A DNA stretch of 64,000 nucleotides from Thiodiazotropha sp050305975 (lineage in GTDB: Bacteria > Pseudomonadota > Gammaproteobacteria > Chromatiales > Chromatiaceae), in assembly GCA_050305975.1 (NCBI GenBank), contig JBNLGI010000231.1, positions 62,001 to 126,000 of the forward strand, given 5' to 3'. The notes beneath the pieces are model-generated. The model had not been told where the DNA came from. It searched no databases and saw only the letters and a list, made by a program, of their open reading frames with translations. Shown here in pieces: positions 24,584-32,146 of this stretch; within the stretch, counting starts at the first letter, position 1, and each line of letters starts with the position of its first letter. A program made the translations under genes and the position numbers.

Positions 24584-26829
24584 GCAAGCGATTCCTCACA
24601 TTCACCTCACTCAGCCTGGCCGGCATGCTGGTGGTCCTGTTGATGCTGATCGAGGTTTTCAACGAACTCAACAGAAACACGCTCGAAAAGCACTTTCACG
24701 ACCACAATCTCTTGATGGCGAGGATCTTGAGAAACGGTCTGGTGAACGTTCGCCTGCCGGAGATGCTGGAGGACGGAAGCTCCGTCAGCGGCAACGGTTC
24801 GCACTTTTCGGCGTTCGAGAGTGAACTGCGCGAATATCTTCAAGATATACCGGTGGTGAAAGTCAAGCTTTTCGATCAGGGCGGTCTCACGATCTACTCT
24901 TCGGCGCCAGGGGAGGCGGGCCGGGATGCAAGCACCAATCCCGGTGTCTACGGGGCATTAAGAGGCCTGACGACGGGCAGTATGGTGTTCCGGGATCGAT
25001 TCAACAGCTTCGACGGTATCATCGAAAATCGAAATCTCTACCAGATCTACATCCCCATCTACAGACAGAATACCGGCAGGCCCGAGGGGGCATTCGAGAT
25101 CTATTCGGATGTGACGCCGTTTTTGCAGGAAGTCAACAGTACGGAAAAGGAGTTCCTGCTGGGCCTGATCGCGGTGTTGGGCTCATTCCTCCTCATGCAG
25201 GCCTGGCTCTATCATCGGACCGACTCGGCTCTGGTGAAAGAGCAGGGCCAGACCGAACGCTATCTGCACGAACTGGAGGAGAACCGGGAAGAGCTGGAGT
25301 CGCGTGTGCAGACACGCACGGAGGAGTTGGAATCCTCGCGCTACTTCCTGCAATCGGTTATCGACGGCATTGCGAATCCGCTGTTTGTCATCAGCAGAGA
25401 CCTCAAGGTCAGTCTGATGAACAAGGCGGCCAGGGGATTGATCAACCCGCAGACGCCACTCGACAAAATGGCGTACTGTTATCAGATCTCGCATCGCAGG
25501 GATACTCCTTGCACCGGCAGCGACCACCCCTGCTCGTTCCAGGAGGTGATGCAAAGTCAGGAGACCGCCACAGTCCGCCACAACCACTATGACGCGGAAG
25601 ACAATCCCATCATCGTCGACGTGATCTCCACTCCGCTCTACGGAAAAGGCGGCGATCTGCAAGGTATTATCGAGGTCCAGCACGACATCACCGAACTGGT
25701 TCGCGCCAAACGGAACTTTGCGCGCAGCGAAGCCAGGCTGCAGGCCATACTCGATCAGGTGCCGGATGCCATTTTCACCCTGGACACCGCGAGTCGGATC
25801 GACTCCTCGAACAAGGCCGCGGAACGACTGTTCGGCTTTCGGCAGGAGGAATTTGTCGGAACCTCTCTCGAGTCGCTGTTCTGCCCCGGGCAGGAGGTGT
25901 TGACTGGGCAGCAGGATCAGGGGGTTCGCGAGTTGTGCGCAATGAGACGGGAAGAGCAGCGATTCCCGGTCGATCTCTGGGTTGGAAATCTGTTGTTGGG
26001 AGAGGATAAGCGATACGTCGCCGTGGTGCGGGACATTACCGAGCGCAAGAAGGCGGCACAGGAGTTGGAGCGCACGCGCCAGCAGTACTACCACCAGGAG
26101 AAGATGGCGGCAATCGGACAGTTGGCGGCCGGTATCCTGCACGAAGTGGGCAATCCGATCGCGGCGATCGCCGGCGCGGCAAACGATATGCGTTTCTCCA
26201 GCCAGTTGAGTCTGAAACAGGGGGAGAATGACAGCAACCTGCCGGCGGTTGTGAACAGAAACCTGCTGATGATCGAAGAGCACACGGAGCGATTGGCGAA
26301 GATAACGCGGGATATTGCCGATTTCGCATCTCCCAAAACCCGTGAACGCGAATTGACGGACGTCAACGGGCTGATCAGGAGTACGACCCGTCTTCTCGGC
26401 TATGATCGGCGGTTTCGTCGCATGGAGATCAGGCAGCATCTCGACACACAGCTGCCGGCGGTCGAGGTCGTGCCCGATCAGATTACACAGGTCCTGATGA
26501 ACCTGATCATCAACAGCCTGGACGCGGCTGCAAACACGACCCATAACCAACCGGTGGTAGATGTGATATCCCGCGTTGCGCACCGGGGAATAGAAATTGA
26601 AGTCAAAGACAACGGTACAGGCATGGATGAGCGTACTCTCGAACATGCGCTCGAGCCCTTTTTCACGACAAAAGAGCCGGGCAAAGGCACCGGACTCGGA
26701 CTTTCGCTGTGCAATTCGATCATCAGTTCACACAGCGGAAGCCTGACCATTCACAGCCAGCCGGGTGAAGGAACGTCGGTAATCATATTTCTGCCGGGGG
26801 CAGAGGCACTCCGTGACGCCGCCATATAG
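24580..26829 (+). CDS. membrane histidine kinase with a Cys-rich PAS domain
   Basis: A 749-residue sensor kinase. TM1 (about 5-25), a periplasmic sensing region (about 30-190), TM2 (about 190-210), a coiled-coil linker, PAS1 (about 258-372), PAS2 (about 380-490), HisKA with the phospho-acceptor in LHEVGNPIAAIAG (about 522), and a HATPase with LMNLIINSLDAA, DNGTGMDE and GKGTGLGLSL. PAS1 carries CYQISHRRDTPC and GSDHPC, a Cys/His cluster that could hold a redox cofactor or act as a thiol switch. It lies next to an NtrC-type regulator and should phosphorylate it. Being inside the cytochrome operon, it may sense redox state or electron-acceptor status. Confidence 0.9.
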   Translation: MSKRFLTFTSLSLAGMLVVLLMLIEVFNELNRNTLEKHFHDHNLLMARILRNGLVNVRLPEMLEDGSSVSGNGSHFSAFESELREYLQDIPVVKVKLFDQGGLTIYSSAPGEAGRDASTNPGVYGALRGLTTGSMVFRDRFNSFDGIIENRNLYQIYIPIYRQNTGRPEGAFEIYSDVTPFLQEVNSTEKEFLLGLIAVLGSFLLMQAWLYHRTDSALVKEQGQTERYLHELEENREELESRVQTRTEELESSRYFLQSVIDGIANPLFVISRDLKVSLMNKAARGLINPQTPLDKMAYCYQISHRRDTPCTGSDHPCSFQEVMQSQETATVRHNHYDAEDNPIIVDVISTPLYGKGGDLQGIIEVQHDITELVRAKRNFARSEARLQAILDQVPDAIFTLDTASRIDSSNKAAERLFGFRQEEFVGTSLESLFCPGQEVLTGQQDQGVRELCAMRREEQRFPVDLWVGNLLLGEDKRYVAVVRDITERKKAAQELERTRQQYYHQEKMAAIGQLAAGILHEVGNPIAAIAGAANDMRFSSQLSLKQGENDSNLPAVVNRNLLMIEEHTERLAKITRDIADFASPKTRERELTDVNGLIRSTTRLLGYDRRFRRMEIRQHLDTQLPAVEVVPDQITQVLMNLIINSLDAAANTTHNQPVVDVISRVAHRGIEIEVKDNGTGMDERTLEHALEPFFTTKEPGKGTGLGLSLCNSIISSHSGSLTIHSQPGEGTSVIIFLPGAEALRDAAI

Positions 26830-26838
26830 GTGATCGAT

Positions 26839-28200
26839 ATGAAACAGTTGCACATTCTGGTCGTAGACGACGAAACCGCGATAAGGCAGGTAATGGCGGC
26901 GCAGTTGATACGGGCCGGCCACTCCGTGGAACAGGCTGAAAACGGCGCCGATGCCCTGGACATACTGTTGAGCTCGGATTTTGACGTCTGCATCTGCGAT
27001 TTGCGACTCCCCGATTTCGATGGGATCGAAGTCATAAGACGCTGCAGAGCCCGTGAATTGGATATCGCGTTTCTGATGATCACCGCGTTCGCATCGGTCG
27101 ACACGGCAATCGAGGCCATGAAGTTGGGCGCCTACGACTACCTGATGAAACCCGTGCAGGTGGAAGACGTACTCATACGCCTGGAACACATTGCCGATGT
27201 GGCGCGTCTGCGCGACGAGAACCGCTACCTTCGAAAAATGATGGTGGAGACCGGTTCGAAAGCCGAGATCCTGGGCATATCGCCATCCATGCACAAGGTG
27301 CAAATGCTCATCGACAAAGTATCCCGCACGGATGGAACGGTGCTGATCACGGGTGAAAGCGGGACAGGAAAAAGCCATGTGGCGAGAGCCATCCACAACA
27401 AAGGCAGCCGGCATGAACGCCCCCTGGTTTCCGTAAACTGCGGGGCGATTCCCAAGGAGTTGCTGGAGAGCGAACTGTTCGGCCATATCAAAGGCGCATT
27501 CACCGGGGCTGACAGAAACAAGAAAGGCCTGTTCAGGGAAGCTGACGGAGGCACTCTGTTTCTCGACGAGATAGGCGAACTGCCGATTTCCCTGCAGGTG
27601 AAACTCCTGCACGCGATCGAGGAGAAGGAGGTGAGACCGTTGGGCGCCGAACAGACCCGGCGAGTGGATGTGCGCATCATTGCCGCCACCAACAGGAACA
27701 TTTCGGAAATGATGCAGAATGGCGAGTTCAGGGAGGACCTCTACTACCGACTGAACGTGTTGCACATTTTGTTGCCTCCTCTACGCGAGCGACGGGAGGA
27801 TATTCCGGTATTTGTCGAGTACTTCCTCGAATCGGAAGTCAAACGCCTGGGTCTGGATGGGAGATATTCGATGGATCCCGCGGTAGAGGACGTGCTGCTC
27901 GAATATGACTGGCCCGGCAACCTGCGAGAGTTGCAGAACGTCATCGCGCGCATGCTGGTATTGGCGGAGGATCAGGCGATCAATATGGGCGATCTGCCTT
28001 CGCATGTCACCAAACATGAGCACAACGGTACCGAATACCATTTCGGTGAGTCGCGCGGATCCCTCAGAGATCAGGTCAGGCAATTCGAAATCGGCGTCAT
28101 TCAGAAGGCAATCGACGCTGCGAACAATGACCGGTCGATGGCTGCACGCAGCCTGAATATCGGGCTCTCGACGCTCTACCGCAAACTCGAGGGACGATAG
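26839..28200 (+). CDS. NtrC-family sigma-54-dependent response regulator
   Basis: A 453-residue activator: receiver domain (about 1-120; phospho-Asp in CICDLRLPDFDG, conserved Lys in YDYLMKPVQ), AAA+ domain (about 140-385; Walker A GESGTGKS, sigma-54 contact loop GAFTGA, Walker B GGTLFLDEIGEL), and a C-terminal Fis-type HTH (SMAARSLNIGLSTLYRKLEG). All elements needed to activate sigma-54 promoters are intact. AGGTG precedes the ATG at 26839, chosen over an upstream GTG at 26830. It is the cognate partner of the kinase at 24580 and the prime candidate to drive the promoters at 10655 and 10877, closing a feedback loop. Confidence 0.93.
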   Translation: MKQLHILVVDDETAIRQVMAAQLIRAGHSVEQAENGADALDILLSSDFDVCICDLRLPDFDGIEVIRRCRARELDIAFLMITAFASVDTAIEAMKLGAYDYLMKPVQVEDVLIRLEHIADVARLRDENRYLRKMMVETGSKAEILGISPSMHKVQMLIDKVSRTDGTVLITGESGTGKSHVARAIHNKGSRHERPLVSVNCGAIPKELLESELFGHIKGAFTGADRNKKGLFREADGGTLFLDEIGELPISLQVKLLHAIEEKEVRPLGAEQTRRVDVRIIAATNRNISEMMQNGEFREDLYYRLNVLHILLPPLRERREDIPVFVEYFLESEVKRLGLDGRYSMDPAVEDVLLEYDWPGNLRELQNVIARMLVLAEDQAINMGDLPSHVTKHEHNGTEYHFGESRGSLRDQVRQFEIGVIQKAIDAANNDRSMAARSLNIGLSTLYRKLEGR

Positions 28201-28805
28201 TGCAATCATCTGTGAGAACTGCTTACGCATTCATACGATCAATATCCATGTACCTGTACCCAAAGACAATCGAACCCCACGCCGCCAGGCTGCATGCATT
28301 CGTTCTTCTGGCTCTCGCGATCCTGCCCGTGCTGACCGTTGCCGGACCGGCTGAGGACTACGCCAGAGGTGAGGCCGCCTATCAGCAGGAAGACCTCCTG
28401 ACCGCCATAGAGTTGCTGAAGTCCGCTGCTGAATCGGGCCACGCAAAAGCGCAAAGCCTGCTCGGCTATATCTACGACATCGCGGAGGAGAATGATCTGG
28501 CGCTTCACTACTATCGAATGAGTGCGGATCAAGGCGATCCGGACGGCGCTTACGGCCTGGGTAAGCTGTACGCCTCCGGGGAAGGCGTGGAAAAGGATAC
28601 GGGGCTGGCCGTTCACTGGTACCAGATGGCGGCGGACAGAGACCATTTGCTAGCCATCGATGTTCTGGCAACCGCCTATCTCACTGGTGGTCTGGGCCTG
28701 AATCGCGACAATCAGAAGGCTGTCGGTCTGCTCGAACGCGCGGCAGCTCTGGGGCATTCCGCGTCCATACAGCGGCTTTCCGAACTCCAAGCGGCGAAGG
28801 ACTGA
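28200..28805 (+). CDS. Sel1-repeat exported protein
   Basis: A 201-residue protein with an internal hydrophobic signal (about 30-50, HAFVLLALAILPVLTVAGPA) and four Sel1-like repeats of 36 residues (for example AKAQSLLGYIYDIAEENDLA, PDGAYGLGKLYASGEGVEKD, LLAIDVLATAYLTGGLGLNR). Sel1 repeats make alpha-solenoids that scaffold complexes. The longest start is GTG at 28200, overlapping the regulator's stop; an ATG at 28248 gives a more normal signal peptide length and is a good alternative. Its function within the cytochrome operon is unknown. Confidence 0.78.
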   Translation: MQSSVRTAYAFIRSISMYLYPKTIEPHAARLHAFVLLALAILPVLTVAGPAEDYARGEAAYQQEDLLTAIELLKSAAESGHAKAQSLLGYIYDIAEENDLALHYYRMSADQGDPDGAYGLGKLYASGEGVEKDTGLAVHWYQMAADRDHLLAIDVLATAYLTGGLGLNRDNQKAVGLLERAAALGHSASIQRLSELQAAKD

Positions 28806-28849
28806 CTTCATTGGATTTTCCACTCACCCGAAACCATTACACTCAATCC

Positions 28850-29956
28850 ATGATCACTACAATAAAACATTACACATTGGCATTCGCCATCCTTCTTTTT
28901 GCTATTTCTCCGATAAGCGTCCATGGTGAAACAGCGAAAATTGAAACCAACGACACGCCGGCGGAAGCGATACAGGTTCTGGACCGTTTTGAAATAGGCG
29001 ATACGGTCTATGCCCGCGCCTTGGCGGTCGATGTTGCCAGCGGCACGCTTTGGGTCGGCACATCGGCTGGCGTACATGAAATCGATCTGCGAAATCAGGG
29101 TGTCCTGAATACTTTCACCAGGGATCATGGTCTGGCGAACGAATATGTGTTTGCAATCGGTATAGATGCAGCGGGATACAAATGGTTCGGAACCAATGCC
29201 GGAGGCATGTCCCGCTATCGCCAGGGTGAGTGGAAGACCTGGTTCCCGATGCACGGGCTGGCGGATTATTGGGTCTACTCCTTTGCCTGGCAGGCTGACG
29301 GCACCTTGTGGATAGGCACCTGGGCAGGCGCCAACAGCCTCGATCCAGGGTCCGGTGAGATGAAGACCTATGTTTCGGAACTGGTGAACGAGTGGGTCTA
29401 CGGTCTTGCCGTCGATTCGAAGCAGCGTGTCTGGTTCGGCACCGAGGGCGGTATCAGTCGATATGACGGAAAGGACTGGACATCATGGACCCACGCCGAT
29501 GGTCTGGGCGCGAATAATCCGGAAAAAAAGCCCTTCAGCCGCAATACCGGACTCGGAACGCGGAATCGCCATGATCTCGGCGTGCTCAGCGGCGGCGAGG
29601 CGACCTACAATCCGAATTATGTGTTTGCCGTGCACATCGATGCGCAGGACAGGCTATGGGCGGGCACCTGGGGTGGGGGGCTTTCCATGTTCGATGGTCA
29701 AAGCTGGAAAAACTACACCGTACAGGACGGACTCGCCGGAGATATCGTCTATTCGATCGCTCAGGATGCTGCTGGCGTGCTCTGGATAGGCACCAATAGC
29801 GGTCTGTCGCGCTTCGACGGCACCCGCTGGACCAATTACGGACATTCCGAAGGATTCGCCGATCTCAATGTCTATGCCGTGGCTGTGGCGCCCAATGGCG
29901 AGATTTGGGCGGGCACAAAAGGTTCAGTAGTGCGATTGGGAATCAAGGGGGAATAA
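28850..29956 (+). CDS. exported Reg_prop beta-propeller protein
   Basis: A 368-residue protein with a signal peptide (LAFAILLFAISPISVHG) and at least seven blades of the two-component-regulator-propeller type. Each blade ends in a hallmark such as WVGTSAGVHEID, WIGTWAGANSLD, WFGTEGGISRYDG, WAGTWGGGLSMFDG or WIGTNSGLSRFDG, often followed by WTNY and DGL. Such propellers normally form the periplasmic sensor half of hybrid kinases; here the protein ends without a membrane helix or kinase. The ATG at 28850 was preferred to a TTG at 28811. Confidence 0.83.
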   Translation: MITTIKHYTLAFAILLFAISPISVHGETAKIETNDTPAEAIQVLDRFEIGDTVYARALAVDVASGTLWVGTSAGVHEIDLRNQGVLNTFTRDHGLANEYVFAIGIDAAGYKWFGTNAGGMSRYRQGEWKTWFPMHGLADYWVYSFAWQADGTLWIGTWAGANSLDPGSGEMKTYVSELVNEWVYGLAVDSKQRVWFGTEGGISRYDGKDWTSWTHADGLGANNPEKKPFSRNTGLGTRNRHDLGVLSGGEATYNPNYVFAVHIDAQDRLWAGTWGGGLSMFDGQSWKNYTVQDGLAGDIVYSIAQDAAGVLWIGTNSGLSRFDGTRWTNYGHSEGFADLNVYAVAVAPNGEIWAGTKGSVVRLGIKGE

Positions 29957-29962
29957 GCGTCA

Positions 29963-31219
29963 ATGAATTCGATTACAACAACCGCTATCCGTAAGCCTGC
30001 CGTTTTGGCAGTACTTTCCGCTGCCTGTTGGCTCGGTCTATCTGCGTCGATTATGTCAGCCGTTTTTCGACAGGTCGAAGCGGCTGAGGCTCCCGCTTCG
30101 CAAGCCGAAGGGGTACCCGAAACGACGCAACCTTCAGCCATTCCCGCGCAGCATCCGCCAAAGATGGCGGATCAGGGAAAAACGACCGATACGGCAGGAA
30201 TCCGCTTTGCCCACTTCCGGGTCGGCAACAGCAACGTCAAGGCGCTGTTGAACGATGGCGATATTCTATGGGTCGGAACCTCAGGCGGAGTCATACGCTA
30301 CGACAAAAGCAAGGATGAGCACCGTCTGTTCGACGTGCGCTCCGGTTTGTTGTCGAACGGCATCTTCCATCTCAGTAAATACAAAGACAAGCTGGTCGTC
30401 GGAACCTACGGTGGCGGCCTCTCCCTGTTCGATCCCAAAACCGAAGGTTGGACAAACTACAACATACAGCATGGACTGGCCGATGCGTTCATCTATGATG
30501 TGCTCGAAATGGATAACGGCGACGTCTGGATCGCGACCTGGTCCGGCGCCAACAGGGTGATCGGAGGACGTTTCGACGATCGCGCCGCCTGGCAGACCTA
30601 TACCGTGGAAAATACACAGGGTGGCCTGCCCAACGATTGGGTTTACGGTCTGGCGAAAGGGCTCGATGGCGATGTCTGGATGGCAACCGAAGGGGGGCTG
30701 GCGAATTTTCGAGCGGGAGCCTGGAAAAATTGGAAACATGAAGACGGTCTGGGAGCGCCATACGAACTGGTGAAAGAGCAGATCGGTTTCAAGCGGGATC
30801 CGGCCAAGGAGTCGAGCCACCATGCGCGGCAAAAAGTCGAGATGGGGCTGCAGGGCGTGGATGTGGCCTACAATCCCAACTACATCGTTTCACTCTATAT
30901 CTCTCCCCATGGCATCGTCTGGTGTGGAACCTGGGGTGGCGGACTGGCCCGATTCGATGGCGAGGCGTGGAGCTATTTCACGATGTCCGACGGCCTGCCG
31001 GCGAACCATGTGTTCATGCTGGAAGCGGAAGCCGAAGGCAAGATGTGGGTGGGCACCAGTGAAGGGCTGGCGCTGTTCGACGGAGCCGGCTTCAAGACAC
31101 TCACCACGCATGACGGACTTTATGCCAACAACGTATTCTCACTGGCCGAGGAGGCGGGCGGGACGATCTGGGTGGGAAGCTACGGCGGCGTCTCCAAACT
31201 CCAGAATCTCGATTTGTAA
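29963..31219 (+). CDS. second exported Reg_prop beta-propeller protein
   Basis: A 418-residue paralogue of the gene at 28850. It has an N-terminal hydrophobic signal (VLAVLSAACWLGLSASIM), a Pro/Ala/Gln-rich linker (about 36-75), then propeller blades (WVGTSGGVIRYDKS, VVGTYGGGLSLFDP, WIATWSGANRVIG, WCGTWGGGLARFDG, WVGTSEGLALFDG, WVGSYGGVSKLQN). Six nucleotides separate it from the previous stop, so the pair forms the end of the long run of genes. It may act as a detached sensor or as a structural surface protein. No catalytic domain is present. Confidence 0.83.
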   Translation: MNSITTTAIRKPAVLAVLSAACWLGLSASIMSAVFRQVEAAEAPASQAEGVPETTQPSAIPAQHPPKMADQGKTTDTAGIRFAHFRVGNSNVKALLNDGDILWVGTSGGVIRYDKSKDEHRLFDVRSGLLSNGIFHLSKYKDKLVVGTYGGGLSLFDPKTEGWTNYNIQHGLADAFIYDVLEMDNGDVWIATWSGANRVIGGRFDDRAAWQTYTVENTQGGLPNDWVYGLAKGLDGDVWMATEGGLANFRAGAWKNWKHEDGLGAPYELVKEQIGFKRDPAKESSHHARQKVEMGLQGVDVAYNPNYIVSLYISPHGIVWCGTWGGGLARFDGEAWSYFTMSDGLPANHVFMLEAEAEGKMWVGTSEGLALFDGAGFKTLTTHDGLYANNVFSLAEEAGGTIWVGSYGGVSKLQNLDL

Positions 31220-31256
31220 GCGGAGTGTGGAGTTCAGTCGCACGACGCCATCGGAG

Positions 31257-31289
31257 ACAAAAAAATCAGGCAACCCGAAGGTTGCCTGA
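31257..31289 (-). terminator. rho-independent terminator of the small periplasmic gene
   Basis: Read on the minus strand, a perfect 10-bp stem (TCAGGCAACC/GGTTGCCTGA, positions 31266-31289) with a TTCG tetraloop is followed by a run of T residues. It lies about 35 nt after the stop of the gene at 31322. Confidence 0.85.
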
Positions 31290-31321
31290 CGGTAAGGGAC
31301 TTCGACCGGTTATTCCATCAA

Positions 31322-31747
31322 TCAGGAACAACTGCTCGGAGACAGGTTGCATATGCAATCGATGGCGTCGTTCAGACCGGCGCGATCCACCAAATCACCA
31401 TTGACCTCGACACTGCCCCCGTTAACGAGCAATTCATAGTCCTCATAGGTGATTTTGGGTTTGCGCTCGTAGAGCATGTTGTCGAGCTTCACATAGACAT
31501 CGCCCAACTTCTGCAGCGAATCAGCGTATTTCCCCTCGGGGAAAAGTTTTCTCGCCGCTTCACCGAGTTTGAGTTGCATACGCTCGACGTCCCAGTCCGA
31601 CTTCTTTCCCAGTAGCGTAACCTGTTCTCCCAGATTGTCGTAGACATCATAGATCTGAGCCTGACAATCCATAACGTCTGCAACTGCTGATTGGGCCATG
31701 CTGAGTGAGAAGGTAAAAGAGATTGCCAACAAGGTAGATTTTTTCAT
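31322..31747 (-). CDS. small exported protein of unknown function
   Basis: A 141-residue protein with a signal peptide (LLAISFTFSLSMAQSAVA) and a mature part that starts DVMDCQAQIYDVYDNLGEQV and ends with three further cysteines (AIDCICNLSPSSCS); two disulphides are plausible. GAGG lies about 8 nt before the ATG at 31747. It is monocistronic with its own terminator, opposite in direction to the long cytochrome operon before it and the multicopper oxidase gene after it. No family is recognised. Confidence 0.75.
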   Translation of the reverse strand: MKKSTLLAISFTFSLSMAQSAVADVMDCQAQIYDVYDNLGEQVTLLGKKSDWDVERMQLKLGEAARKLFPEGKYADSLQKLGDVYVKLDNMLYERKPKITYEDYELLVNGGSVEVNGDLVDRAGLNDAIDCICNLSPSSCS

Positions 31748-32146
31748 GGATAGCCTCATGAGTCGGTATCGTTCCTGCTATTCATCGCGCTGGAACTTGT
31801 AGTAGTTATCACCGGCTTACTCCAAAGTTACGCCAATTTCCATGTTTGAATTGCGGTTAATCACTTCCTTGCATCGTCCTGATACAGCCAGGTCGGTGAT
31901 GCGAATCGCCTGGGAGAATAATCCCAGCCTTGGCACAAGTATCTCAGACGAAATTGGAATGCGCACTGTCCTAAAGTACAGAGTTTCAGGACTTTCATTC
32001 AGAAATAAACTGTACTTCTGTCCACTATCGAAAAAGCTCCCGACTGAATAGCTTTATATCCATGGTTTTTGTCGAAATCGCGGGCGAAGTGTACCTGCCG
32101 TTCGGCAACAGACGCATGACATATAAAATCAGCGAGGAGATCGAGT
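31748..32146. promoter_or_regulatory. divergent control region upstream of the multicopper oxidase gene
   Basis: No gene is seen in this 399-bp gap. It holds two inverted repeats: CTGGGA-N6-TCCCAG at 31910-31927, and AAGTACAG (31974-31981) with CTGTACTT (32010-32017). Either could be a regulator site for the oxidase gene. A TGGCAC at 31931 lacks a matching -12 GC, so I do not call a sigma-54 promoter here. Confidence 0.4.

Noticed and set aside
31931..31946. TGGCACAAGTATCTCA as a sigma-54 promoter for the multicopper oxidase
   Set aside because: The -24 half is perfect but the -12 position lacks GC, and it is 200 bp from the start.
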